64,000 nt of DNA, taken from Tricholomella constricta. Its lineage: Eukaryota; Basidiomycota; Agaricomycetes; Agaricales; Lyophyllaceae. Location: the NCBI GenBank assembly GCA_013368375.1, contig JAACJP010000059.1, positions 62,001 through 126,000 of the forward strand. The letters are read 5' to 3'. The notes under the pieces are model-generated. The model was not told the DNA's origin. It searched no databases and was given only the letters and a program-made list of their open reading frames with translations. The stretch's first letter is position 1. Each line of letters starts with the position of its first letter. Positions 30,772-41,463 of this stretch are shown in pieces. Made by a program: the position numbers and the translations under genes.

Positions 30772-31680
30772 ATGTCTGATCAAGGAGGAACCGGCCACCC
30801 GCATGCCCTGACGGTACAGCAGCCTGAGCCGGATGGAGTGCAACCGGATCTGGCCGGTCTTCTGCCGATAGCGGAGAAAACGAAGAACGGGCCGGCTTAC
30901 CCAGAACACGAGCGGAAGTTGTTGAACAGGTATCGTCATGAATACCGACAACAGACGACTCGTGAAGGGAGGGCCACCATTATGAGGACCAAAATACTTC
31001 CAGCTCTGTTCAACTATCGGCAGGGTAAGGGCATAACACATAATGCAGCTCAATCTAAACAAGAAGTTCGGGTGAGTCCCGGATAACATAAACACCTGAA
31101 GCAAATTGCCTGACATCAGAAATAGAAGTTGGGCCAATACATTACAAACAGTTGGCGTCCGTACGTGAAGGGCACCAAATGTGGCGGAACCATCCGGGTA
31201 ACATTGCGGGATGTTGTACAACGTACAATGAGCGATGAGTCAATCAGGAGTTGGAAAACATTCTCCTTGACATGGAGAATGGCCAACCCTTCCAGCAGTA
31301 CAACAAAGCAGTTGCTCAAGTTATGAAGGCATTGACTGCTGACCAGCGTGCCCGCCTTGAGGCTCAGGCAAGGGAGTGGAGTGTGCAAGGCCTTCCATCT
31401 GAGGAGCAATGTCGGTACGTCGAGACCACTTCCCTTGCAACCCGAGGCTGAACCCGAGCCCAGACCCGTTCTGGGGGCGGGTATGGACCCGGTTGCGGAT
31501 CCGGTCCACGATTCCGCTCAAATGACTTCAGACTCATACATTCCTTAGGATTGCAGCCAAACGTGGTATTCAAAAGGTTCGGGATGTGGACTTACAACGT
31601 TGGCGGGAGATGGGAATGCTGACCAATGTTGGAGTCATCGACCGGCATGTTCCAATCAAGAAACATTTCCGAGTTCTCCC
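30772..31680 (+). pseudogene. Conserved mushroom hypothetical protein, element cargo (one frame break)
   Basis: Exon 1 (ATG 30772, MSDQGGTGHPHALT) includes KILPALFNYRQGKGI and ends at a GTGAGT donor near 31072. After CATCAG (about 31118) exon 2 gives NSWRPYVKGTKCGGTIRVTL and RDVVQRTMSDE. A 1-nt deletion near 31240 then shifts frame into ENILLDMENGQPFQQYNKAV and VAQVMKALTADQRARLEAQA. Donor GTACGT at about 31411 joins, past CTTAG near 31547, to AAKRGIQKVRDVDLQRWREM. I recall this KILPAMFNY / NWRPYVKGTK / QYNKAL..VM pattern in many agaricomycete hypothetical proteins near transposons; no function is known to me. The 3' end overlaps the end of the opposite-strand Zn2Cys6 gene, so its true stop is uncertain (frame remains open to 32134). 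Confidence 0.55.
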
Positions 31681-33268
31681 AGTCAATCGTGTTCGTTCCC
31701 TCGGGTACCGGCTCCCACTCGTGGGGTTGGAGGGACTCCCAGAATTCCTCGTGTTCCCGCTCCCGCTTCCTGATGCCCTCCTCCCATGCCTCCAGCGATT
31801 CGTACCCGGTGCTCCGGAGGAATGCCCGACCCAATTTCCGATAGGAGACCTCTCCATTCTGACCCCACTCCCGACACTTCTCCAATCCCGTCCGGAACGC
31901 CTTCTGGTTTTCAAAGAGGGCCCGGACATTGCGGGCCTGCTCTCTTTGCTCAGTTTCCAGAGCCACCAGGCGTGTCATCAGGTCCTCGGGGGACATTGCC
32001 GGGCAGGACAGTGCCGCAGCCCGACGCGCCGCCTTATCGACCTTCGTAGCCGGGGGCGCAGCCGAGAAAAAAGGGCACGGGCGGCGCAGCTGAGGGCCCG
32101 GCTGGGGCAGCTGAGGGCCCGGCTGGGCAGCTGAGGGCCCGGCTGGGGCAGCTGAGGGCCCGGCTGGGGCAGCAGGAATGGGAGGCCGGGCTTGAGATGG
32201 CGCAGGGCGGATGATCCGGGAAGGACCAGCAACTGGTTGAGGTTCAGTTGTTGAATGGAACACATAATAGAGAAGGAAACTTACCGGGTGCATCTGGCAC
32301 AACGGCCTTTGCCTTCCCCTTGTCCTTCTTTGCCCGGCTCTTCTTTCCACCTCCTGGCTGAGTCTTGCCCATCTTCCGGAGCGAGTACTCACAGCCCACC
32401 TTCCCCACCTGGCAATTCATGCAGACCAGCCCAGAGAGCGGCCGGACGCACCGGAATCCCCTCTCCTTGCAGCGCTCACAAGGGACCCGGTATTCTTTGC
32501 CCGGACCCGTCTCCCTCACCATCATCTCCGTGTCCTGGGCAAACGGGTCCCCTGTGGGCTGCACCGATTCCTCCCCCGCAGCGAGATCAGCGAACGTCTT
32601 TGGCTTCTTGGTGGGGCGGGGCTGGGGGCAGTCAGCGGGGGCCTTTCTTTTCCGGGAAGCTTCCGGGGCAGGGAGTTGCTTGGTGGGAGGCGGAGGGACC
32701 AAGACCTCGATCTGGGGGGGTATTTTTGCCCGTCCCTTGTTCTTTTGCGCTGTCGGGGGGGGACCCGTCAAATGCGGCTTGGAGGCAGGCATTGACTTCT
32801 TCGCTGGGGGGAGTGGGACAGGTGCGGGTGCGGGTGCGGGTGCGGGTGCGGGTGCGGGTGCGGGTGCGGGTGTCGGGTGGGTGGACCGGGAACCGGGAGC
32901 AGCATTTGGCGACTGGCTTGCGTCAGGTTGGCCAGAGAACTGGGGGACTGAGAGCCCAGGCCGTATGGTAAGTTCCGCAACCAGGGCCGACATATTGATC
33001 TGCCTAGCCGCGAGCATTTTCAAAACCGGAAGCGCTCGCGCAATTTGCGACTGCTTCCGGAGTTGATTCAACTCCGCTGAGGCCCCCTGAAATTGCGGCC
33101 ACAATTGTCCCTTTAGATTGAAATCAGTTTGGAATCAGAAGTAGACAATGAAAATCTTACTGTTGACTCGTACAGCCTGATCAACCCAGGCCTGTTGTTG
33201 TAGCGGAGGCATTCCCGGAGTTCGGTGTCCATATTTTGGAGGGCTCGGATGACGCGTTTGGAGTCCAT
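31592..33268 (-). CDS. Zn(II)2Cys6-like protein, element cargo
   Basis: Exon 1 33268-33161 (MDSKRVIRALQNMDTELREC), donor GTAAGA. Exon 2 33110-32288 (GQLWPQFQGASAELNQLRKQ onward), donor GTAAGT. Exon 3 from 32232 to a stop at 31592-31594; all joins keep phase. The centre has CERCKERGFRC then VC-x2-C-x6-C, i.e. C-x2-C-x6-C-x8-C-x2-C-x6-C. That is the spacing of fungal binuclear zinc clusters, which bind DNA, although the position after a long Pro/Ala-rich N-half is atypical. There are hexanucleotide-encoded (AP)n (32822-32872) and PAGPSAA/QPGPQL tandem repeats (32100-32175), and a helical acidic C-terminus. A role in regulating the element or binding its ends is a guess. Confidence 0.75.
32822..32872 (-). 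repeat. GGTGCG hexanucleotide tandem repeat (encodes Ala-Pro)
   Basis: Eight or so uninterrupted GGTGCG units lie within the Zn2Cys6-like gene and encode (AP)n on the minus strand. Length is likely polymorphic. Confidence 0.9.
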
Positions 33269-33457
33269 GTTTCAGTCGGGTTCTTCACGGGTTGAGTGCG
33301 GATTGAGGGGGAGGCGCGAACGGATCACAAGTAGTAGGTGGCAGGAGAAGAAAAAAATTTCATCAACATGCGTCACGGGATCTTCGGGTGCGCTTCTTTT
33401 TCTCATCACATGACCGGTATTTCTTCACCCGACGCCGATCGATTATCGACCTTCATC
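33269..33457. promoter_or_regulatory. Divergent promoter region between two cargo genes
   Basis: 189 bp separate the ATGs of the minus-strand Zn2Cys6-like gene (33268) and the plus-strand small gene (33458). Both promoters must lie here or overlap the genes. No clear TATA box. Confidence 0.45.
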
Positions 33458-34091
33458 ATGGCCCCTCCAACAAAGCAATACGGGAAACAACGACAAGCTG
33501 AACCGATGCCCACCTCCAGGCCATCTAACCCCAATCCACCTTCAGTACCCTCAGCAACATCCAGGGGACCCAATACTACGCGGCCGTCTTCCCAGGCTCT
33601 GCCTAACGGATTCACGCCTTTCCCGACACCCGAGGGCACATTCCTCATCCCGAATCACCTTGTCCCTGCCACAAGGTTGAGACTCTTGGTGGATTTTTTC
33701 AAGCAATATCCCCCACAAGATGAAAGCACAGAGGTGAGTGTGCTGGCCAGAGAGCTGTTATATCCTCCTCAATATATCCAGCCCGTTCAATACAGCGGAT
33801 CGGAGGCGTATCCGCTCGGCCGGGCAAATGTCGGGTCCGAACCCGAACCCGTGAGTAATATTGATCTGCTCGCATTTGTGTGCTAAATCATGCACCCAGC
33901 CACTGACCGACCAGGAAATCCTGGACATACATGCGGAGGTGCTAGCAGTGATGGACCAGCAGGAAATATCCTACTCTGCTGCAGCACTCCAGCTTTATTA
34001 TGCTGCTGTTGCGAGGTTGGAAAGTGATAGTGCTGCTGAGACGGCATTCACAAATATCCTCAACCGGTTGAATCCGGCTATGCAGAAGTAG
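33458..34091 (+). CDS. Small unknown cargo protein (194 aa, 2 exons)
   Basis: Exon 1 33458-33850 (MAPPTKQYGKQRQAEP), donor GTGAGT; exon 2 33900-34091 after CACCCAG, phase 0, TAG stop. The first half is Pro/Ser/Thr-rich and basic. Then FPTPEGTFLIPNHLVPATRL and a helical C-terminus (LTDQEILDIHAEVLAVMDQQ; AAALQLYYAAVARLE). I recognise no family. Clean splice sites and an intact frame support a real gene of the giant-TIR element. Confidence 0.65.
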
Positions 34092-34442
34092 TTTTATCTC
34101 TTGTGCAACATACTTTTTACAATATTACAATGAAATTTTGTTTGAATGGCATCCGTACGAATGAACTCTTTTGGGAAGCCAACAATGTGGGCAACCAATC
34201 CCGGATTGATTTTCTATGTATGGCCAAGTAATTCTGGATTCACGACGCGCGATTCCGGAAAGCCGGGATTCCGGATTGATTGTACATGCTATTCCGGATT
34301 AATTCTTTCTCCAGGAAGCAGGGCAATATGGCCAAGCAATTCGGGATTTAGTACGCACTCTTCCGGAAAGCCGGACTGTATGCGCAAGGGATTCCGGATT
34401 GGCTGCACATATCCGGATGAGATACGCTGTCTGCCAGAATGC
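34092..34442. repeat. Right subterminal region, CCGGATT-rich
   Basis: Numerous ATTCCGGATT/TCCGGAAAGCC blocks in direct and inverted orientation occupy the stretch between the last cargo gene and the right giant TIR. Similar TCCGGA motifs occur at 24.1-24.4 kb. No coding sequence. Confidence 0.6.
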
Positions 34443-35202
34443 GGGGCTATATACCCACATCCCACATTTCCCGGCTGACGGCATTCATTTTTTGTCCTGT
34501 CCGGAACCAGCTTCCCGGATTGCACGTGCACTCTTCCGGAAAGCCACAATGTATCCCCCCATTTGCGAGCTGATCAGATGAAATTTCCAGATCGAATATG
34601 CATGCTTGTATGCCCCGGTGTCCGGAAACGGATTGATCCCCTGACCCGAGAGGGGATCCGGCTGCAGCAGTGGCCCCGACGAGGTCGACAGATTGATCCC
34701 CTGACCCGAGAAACGGATTGACCCCCTGACCCGAGATGGGACCCGGCTGCACCAGTGGCCCTGGCGAGGTCGACAGATTGATCCCGTGACCCGAGAAACG
34801 GATTGACCCCCTGACCCGAGAGCGGACCCGGCAACTGACCCGAGATGGGACCCGGCTGCACCAGTGGCCCTGGCGAGGTCGACGGATTGATCCCCTGACC
34901 CGAGAAACGGATTGACCCCCTGACCCGAGAGGGGACCCGGCAACTGACCCGAGATGGGACCCGGCTGCACCAATGGCCCCAGCGAGGTCGACGGATTGAT
35001 CCCATGACCCAAGAGGGGACCCGGCTGCAGCAGTGATCTGGACTCTCTGGGAGTGTACCGAGCCCGCTATTGCCGTAAGTTACACTACAGTGTATCAGGT
35101 CCGCTGCTCCGTCAACCACGATACACTGTAAGGGCGCCCGCTACAGTACAGAGGACCCGCTAGCCCCGTCAACTACGGTACACTGTATAGGCCCGCTAGA
35201 GC
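34443..35202 (-). repeat. Right giant TIR (about 0.76 kb)
   Basis: Inverted copy of 23294-24543 with fewer minisatellite units (CCGGCTGCACCAGTGGCCCT-type blocks at about 34743, 34852 and 34962). The outer end carries TACACTGTA and TACAGTGTA-like motifs matching the left arm. Confidence 0.88.
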
Positions 35203-35286
35203 ATCGGACACAATACAGTGTTGTGTATGTATGTGAAATTCCTGCTTTTCAAACTTTCGATATAATCAGAGCAAACATCAAATGTG

Positions 35287-36052
35287 CTATATTGCGAAGC
35301 TTACCTTGGAGCGCAATACAGATGCGTGCTCCCACATATTCTTTGTGTCGTCTGCATTTTTCAGCGTGAACGGATCGCAATCATTGTTGTCCGCGGCGCG
35401 ATGGATTAGCTTGATCAGTCGATCGATCTGGGAACGGTTGAGCGCGGCTTCAAGGGCCAGCTCAGCAACCTCGAAATCCAAGCGAGATTGAAAGGGCTTC
35501 CATGGCTCTGCATCTGGTACCACTGGGGGCGGCGCCTTCTTGAGATAATCAAGAAACGATTCAATTACAGGAGAGCGGCCCGAGAAGTCATGAAATTCGG
35601 TCTTCGTATCATCCAATTGAAACTCTGAGGCCTCTGAGATAGCGGGTGACAGAGGTGCGGGAGTGGTGTGAATAACATTAGGAGGCTCGATAGCCTCATC
35701 CAGTGGCTGCAACGCAAGGGGTTCGTCAAAATGGTGGAGGTTGAAGATTGTCGACGGTCCAGGTCCAGCGACGAACTCTCGCGATGTGTCATCCAAGAGT
35801 GTCATTTGGTAGTCACTAATTGATTCTGAGATTCGCGCACTTGCTGAAACTCAGTCAGTCGACATCAGTCAAGTTGAAAAGACAAGAAGTGGCACCCTTT
35901 GCCGTCGCCATATCCATTCGCGCGAGAAAGGCGGCGTCATTCTGGGCCGTCTCTCGATCCTTGCGGCATTTGATCCTGTGTGTGCCCATGCCTCGCTTCT
36001 TGAACCATCTCCTGCAATCCTCACATTGCACCTTATCGCTAGTGTCCGCCAT
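35287..36052 (-). pseudogene. N-terminal fragment of Plavaka-type (CMC) transposase
   Basis: Exon 1 from ATG 36052 encodes a C2H2-like finger (CEDCRRWFKKRGMGTHRIKC), a hallmark of these proteins' N-termini. After a ~52-nt intron (about 35899-35848) exon 2 reads SDYQMTLLDDTSREF, then RSPVIESFLDYLKKAPPPVV, PFQSRLDFEVAELALEAALN, IDRLIKLIH and FTLKNADDTKNMWEHAS. It ends at a GTAAGC donor near 35306. The catalytic region should follow, but about 85 nt into the intron the sequence meets the giant-TIR element, so the gene is cut off. Family call is from memory of the FEVAE.ALEAAL and MWEHAS-type motifs. Confidence 0.65.
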
Positions 36053-36436
36053 TGGAGTCGGCTGATGCGTGGATGGTAAGAGAATTATGTACAAGATTCA
36101 GTTGCTTGTGACGATGATTTAGGGTCGGCATCCGAGATGATCAGATCAGCAGTGTTCCTGATAAGGCCAGCGCTCTCGTAATTGGTAGTAATGAAAAAAT
36201 AGATAAAATAGAGTAAGTAAGCGGTCAGGGGGGTTCTACGACAAGCCAATGTCGGCGCGAAAGTCCGCCGCGACGGTTGCTGTGGGGAAACCTCCCCGGT
36301 ACAAATGGTAGTGCGTCCTGTATTGCGTCTAGGTAAGCGAGTGAGACAACAACCCACCTGGAGCATGGCTCGACGTCGTTGAACGAGCTACCCCAAAAAG
36401 TCATGCGACGGGAGCAAAAGGATGTATTGAGGTAAA

Positions 36437-38375
36437 TTAAAATAGACGAGGTAAATTAAAAGTGTCGGCGAACTTGGCGCGGCGAGCAGCCCAGGAGCGG
36501 GTGATGGCAGCGGGGACGATGAAATCGAGGTGGCGCCAATAAATAAGGAAACAAAGAGAAGACCAACCACCGAGCTTCATAACGACTTGAGGTGGAACAC
36601 CGGCTGTGAGGAGTTCCGCAGTACCGCCGATGCGGAAACTGTGGCGGAAAATAGGCTGAAGGTGGTGGGCGTCGAAAATAGTAGACAAGGATCGAAGAAA
36701 TTGGGACTTGAGGAGGATAGAGAAAGAAGGGGGAGAAGCATAAGCGAAAAGAGGAGTGGAGGAGACAGGCGGTTAATACGAAGGTGATTCTCAAGAGCAG
36801 TGACGGGACAAAAAATGTTATGCGTAGCGGTGAGGATGCAGTCAATCCCTTGTGGGGATGTTTTTGTCCACGGGATGTGGAAAGAAATGACTTTTGAGCC
36901 ATTGACGAAGGAAGTGTGGAGGTCGCAGTCGCGAGATACGTGGCGTGAAGGATCGAACGACAATTTTGAAGGGAGAAGTTCGCCCAGGCGATGACAGCCC
37001 CAGAAGGCGACGAGGGCGCAAGCCCAGATGGCGGCACCCGAAGGGGAGGTGAGGTCGAGATCGTGATGAAGGGCGAGGAGGTGGCGACTGGTAATTGGCT
37101 GGCGGGGAGGTTGCTTAAACCGAAGACCCTGTTTGTCGGCAGATTTGAGTAGAGAGTGGACCAATGGTTCGTGGCCGTGCCATTCAGCATAGTTGAAGAG
37201 GTGCCAGAAACGGAGGCCATTGAGCCAGTTACGGATGCACTCTCCAGTGCAGGAGCCTAACGTGTCTGCGACAAAAGCTGAAATGAGAATATCGGAGGCG
37301 GGCATGCGAAGATTTTCGGGAATATGAAGTTGATCACAATATTGAGTGAAACGGAGTAGGCCCGCGCCGTAAGAGACGCGCGTGGACTCGGCTAAGGAGT
37401 TGAAGAGGCCGAGAAAGATTTTGGACTAGAAGAGAAAGGTGAGTGAGAAATAGAAGAGGATAAAGAAGCATACTTGAGCGTCGACAGGAATTTGAGCATC
37501 AAAGGAAGCGCGGGCGAGCTGAGAATGCGGTGTTGTCCAGAAAAGCAGATGTTGGCCCGCAGGAACGGCGGGACGGTAAGGACTAGGAGCGTAGGCCGAA
37601 CTGTCGGAGTTCGTGGCGTGCTGAGTCGACGAAGGCAACGAGGAGGCCGCGAGGCGGCGAGGCGAAGCAGGGTGAATAAAGACACCCGGGGCGGCTGCGT
37701 AAGAGGTGGTTCTGCGGGGTGCAGCGACAGTCTCGAGAGACGGGAAAGAGGGAGCCGGGGACCGCTGCGTTGGAGGCGACGTGGTGCGAAGAAAACGGGA
37801 GGATGGAGAGCTGGCGTAAACTCCGGGCGCGACAGTGGTGGAGGTAGTACGAGCAGATCGAGGAAAGTTTTCGACTGGCGGAATGCATGGAGAGAGCGAA
37901 GTGGAGACTCTCAGACCGTTGTCGACGGCTCCAGAGGAAGCCGGAGGGGGACAAGGGTCAAGCATGGAAGAAATGATGTAATTCGCGCGGTAGATCGAAT
38001 GACCGCACAAGCAAAGTTCTAGGTGCACCCGATTCTCCACGCGAGATCGGGTCTGCAGGGTTATCCTCGGATCGAACATAGGCGAAGGAAGGGGCGATGA
38101 GATGTTGGACAAGGACGGCATATGTCCGTCGTGTGCACAAGTTAATAGGCACGTTGGGACTGCGATGTTTGTGGTGCGCGCCGATGGCCCCGAAATTGTC
38201 AGAGTGGATAATGACGTGAGTGTTTGTATAATGCAACTGGACGAGGAGCGAGAGAGCGAGTTCGATAGTGATTGCTTCAAGCCAGCAGATATCGTGCTGT
38301 GGTTGTTTCCAGTCGTCCACGAGCTTCAAAGCATACCAGAAATCACCAATAATGATACCTAAACCCCATGAGGTG
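36437..38375 (-). pseudogene. DIRS pol 3' part: RNase H and tyrosine recombinase
   Basis: Starts at the codon interrupted by the hAT insertion (DASTSWGLGIIIGDFW). The RNase H-like domain contains HVIIHSDNFGAIGAHHKHRS and YVRSEDNPADPISRG. After a Ser/Pro-rich linker, an intron (about 37494-37433, GTATGC...TCTAG) leads to SLAESTRVSYGAGLLRFTQY. The tyrosine recombinase follows: first catalytic Arg in AFWGCHRLGELL, then the box HSFRIGGTAELLTAGVPP with H-x2-R, and LIYWRHLDF with the Tyr nucleophile. Between the Arg and HxxR boxes the frame shifts near a CTTTTC run (about 36730-36740), so this copy is probably inactive unless that is a sequence error. Recombinase would integrate a circular DNA intermediate without target duplication. 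Confidence 0.75.
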
Positions 38376-38383
38376 GAAGCGTC
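38376..38383. repeat. Left target-site duplication of the hAT element (GAAGCGTC)
   Basis: The 8 bp GAAGCGTC immediately left of the hAT terminus are repeated exactly at 41743-41750. Confidence 0.95.
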
Positions 38384-38409
38384 CAGTGATGGCGTTGACG
38401 GGGTTTGAC

Positions 38410-38449
38410 CAAGGGTCATGACGGATTTGACTATCCGTCATGACCCTTG
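38410..38449. repeat. 17-bp perfect inverted repeat (hairpin) in hAT left end
   Basis: CAAGGGTCATGACGGAT (38410-38426) and its exact reverse complement (38433-38449) are separated by TTGACT. It lies 26 bp inside the left terminus and could be a transposase-binding or cruciform structure, or a terminator for the minus-strand transposase transcript. Confidence 0.95.
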
Positions 38450-38618
38450 ACCCCGACAAGAGAAAGTCAAGCCGTGATCACCTTCCTTTTCTGGAACGAG
38501 CCAAGTAAAAGTCGCGACTGAACCAAAAGGTCGTCCGAAATTATATAGAACTTTATGTACTGACTACAGTGGTGTAGAACTGATTGAATTATTAGTGGTA
38601 TAAGAAAAAAATTGCACT

Positions 38619-41463
38619 CTACAGGTCTGAAACCTCCGGCAAGTTGTCATCCTCCTCATAAAGGATATCATGGAATGTTCTCTCGTTTGCGAAGCCCATC
38701 TCACCAGCCTGCCAACACTCCGTAAGGACCTTGAATGACGTCGAAGAGGTGTCCGAGGCCAATGGATAGTGGAATAGATTCTTCAATGTAAGATCGTTGT
38801 TGGTGGGCTGAGTGGTCGTCGGAGTGACTGGTGTTGGCGTTAGTGTTGGCGGCATCATGGCTGCCATATCAGTGAGATCGCGTGACGCTTCCGCGACCAT
38901 CTCGCGTGCCATGGTGCCAAAGTGAAGGGGGTCCGTGAGGTTGATGGATGGCGAAGCCTCAGGCTGGCTCGGCGCGAGAATGTCCGAGTCTGTTTCGAAA
39001 TGGTCACCGTCCTCGTCTCCGAAAGTGCGTTTTCGGCGCGGTGGGGGGCCAAACTTGGAGAGTGTGTTCGTCTTGAGAAGGACTTCCTTTCGAATCTTCT
39101 CTGGATGGGTGCGGTTCCGGTGTTTCGAGTGCTTGACACCAAATTGGCTGAAAATGCGCTCAGTTGCGGCCGAGTTCGGTGTTGCACTGTGGATCCGCAT
39201 TGCAATCTCAACCAGAGCGGATTTTCCTTGAGGTGGTCCAGTGGGGTGACCCATCGAGTCATCGCCTAGTGAGGGGTGGAGTTCCCGCCAAAGAGTGATG
39301 AGGTTTACAACCCGTTCCTACGACATACATCAGAAAACTTGATCAGTAATTGAGAGCACACTTCACGCACCTCCTGAACCGCTGCCTTCTTGTGATACGG
39401 CAGGCCCATTGCCTCATCTGACCACTCCCCAGTCCGGTGCACGTAATGTCCAAATGCTGTTCTGAATGCATGATTGGGTTCCTCAGAGGTGTCGAAGAGT
39501 CGTTGGTAAGCTTTCGCGACGAGATTCCAGAGTATTGCAAAGGAACGGTATGGCGACTCCCTTGAAAAAAAATTAGCTCGGATGTAGGGGTTCAGGACAA
39601 CAGCCAGAATGAAGATTGGACGATCTGCATTAGCCCATCTCTTCTCCAGGCTCGCCAACACTGCACGTGAGATGGATTCGTCGAATCCACGGCTTTCATC
39701 TGAGTACACACGATAGAGATTGACTAGTGTAAGGACAATTGTGTCGAGTCATGCGTTATCACTCTGTGTGACGTTGGCAGCAATGGCCAGAGGTTCGAGA
39801 TGGGCCTTGATTCTGTGTGCGCATCATAAAATGAGTCCACAAACTGATGACACAAATCAACAACATGCTGTTTGAGATTTGGCCAGAAGTCCCATCCTTC
39901 AAGCACACCAATGACCGCTTCTGCCTCCAATTTTGCCTTTGCCTTTTCACCAGCACATCGTAGAACTATTTCCCGTGAGTCCAGGAGCAACTGCTTGAAG
40001 ACAATCTCAAGATCAAGCAACCGACGTATTGTAAGGTAATGTGATGTCCAGCGCGTAAGCACGGGAAGGATTAGCGCCAAAACCTTCAGCAGTTTCTGAC
40101 GCTGGACTTCCTTCAACATTCCTAAAGCACGGCTGTGGTTATTGAACCACTTGACAACCTCGGTCGCTCCTTCAATGCACTTGACAAAGACACCTTTGAC
40201 CTTGAAGATGTCACCGACAACAAGATTGATCTAGGATCGGAAACGGTACTACAATGAATTTATTGATTCATAGCGCTAAGATGTTCAGACTTACTTGATG
40301 GCACCAGCAATCTAACGTAATGATCCAAGGCATTCTAGCCTTCAATAGTCGCCGCATCTTTGCAGATTCTGCACTAGCATCTGTACACCATGCGACGACA
40401 ATAATCTTCAAGATCTCTGTTGCATATTTGATCTCCTGGAGAATGTTCTCCAGGAGATTCTCAGCCGTTTTATGAAGGGCCGAGATGTCGGCAACATTGA
40501 GAAGATAAGGCTGTAGTCACGGGTGAGTGATTATTTTTGGTTTCGAAGTCATTATCGCTCACCTTGTACTCCACATTCATTGTAGACGCAATCAGCGATG
40601 TCTTGGCTATATTTTTCCAACCATCACACTGGCCAGTCCCATATCCATTCTTTACCTGTGGTAACATCTCTCTGATCACCTTATCCGCCTCCTCGTTCAA
40701 TACTCGATCTGACAATTCCTTCCGCCCCGGCAGTAGTGCATTTGGAAGCCATTTATTAAAAAAACCACGCCAGTAGGGATTCTCAACTGCCCACCATGCA
40801 ATGTTACAAACCACAAGCAAACGGCAAAGGTCTGCATTGAACTCGTCCTGAGTGGATCTCGAGAAGCGAGAATGAGGTAAGGTTTCGCCGTAGAAGATTA
40901 AAGGGTCCACCGACGAGCTAATTGATGTGTTCGAATAAGTGCGTGAGAGTGGAGATGGGGTACTGGCATTGACGGAAAGTGTATCCGAGCGCAAGGATCC
41001 AGCTATCGGCGAGCTGAGCTGCACAACATCGTCGGGTGACCTTTGCAGTGTCTCGACATGGTCAGCGGGGGCGGCTCGGTTCTCTTTTTCATGCCGACGC
41101 CTCTTCCTGGTGTAAAGCTCACATGTGGCCTCGTCTCGGGTCAAAGCATCAACATTCTCACAACGCGACAGGTGTGTCCACATCTCGCCAATCTTTCCTG
41201 AGCGAGGAATGACTGTGGATAGATCTTCAAGCACTCTATCAGCCCTAGCATCAAGGATGATTGTCAAGGTACTTACAATACTGTTCAAGCTCTGCTTCTG
41301 TGCGTGCTGATGCCATATTACCGGATGCGACATTGTCAAGGTCGGCGTTCCGGGTGATCAAGACCCTTGCACGAATGCATCCGCGGCACCGGACTTCCCA
41401 GTGATTCTTGTCTGTCAGATATTTCTTCGGGCCTTTGTGGTAGTGCCGCCAGACAGTATCAGC
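38619..41463 (-). CDS. hAT transposase (BED-like N-terminus, hATC dimerisation domain)
   Basis: Starts at ATG 41463 (MADTVWRHYHKGPKKYLTDK). The first intron is GTAAGTACC...GATGCTAG (about 41277-41247), joining EQY to WADRVLEDL. Cys/His residues (CRGCIRAR, then HLSRC) suggest a BED-type finger. Later exons give IAWWAVENPYWRGFFNKWLP, the catalytic-core motif GQCDGWKNIAKTS, VVAWCTDASAESAKMRRLL and MPWIITLDCWCHQ (the hAT DDE-region CHxxxL-like block). LKVLALILPVLTRWTSHYL follows, then the C-terminal hATC signature (SALVEIAMRIHSATPNSAA, then TERIFSQFG). It ends at 38619. Exons join with GTRAGY/AG sites throughout and I see no certain inactivating change, so this copy may be functional or recently inserted. 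Confidence 0.88.

Larger units (their letters stand above)
23294..35202. mobile_element. 11.9-kb KDZ element with giant minisatellite TIRs and cargo genes
   Basis: 23294-24543 and 34443-35202 are inverted copies of each other: both outer ends read GCTCTAGCGGGCCTATACAG inward and both inner ends reach GGGATGTGGGTATATAG. Between them lie a KDZ transposase gene and four other genes. Beyond the ends similarity fades (left flank CACTACAATATAATGTGACC; right flank, reversed, CACTGTATTGTGTCCGAT). The true termini could therefore be CACT at 23271 and 35220. I could not find a target-site duplication with either choice. Confidence 0.75.

Noticed and set aside
23271..35220. CACTA-superfamily identity for the giant-TIR element, because flanks start with CACTAC/CACTGT
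   Set aside because: The encoded transposase is KDZ type, the similarity of the outermost 20 bp is weak, and no 2-3-bp target duplication is present (GGG versus TTG). Kept only as an alternative boundary.
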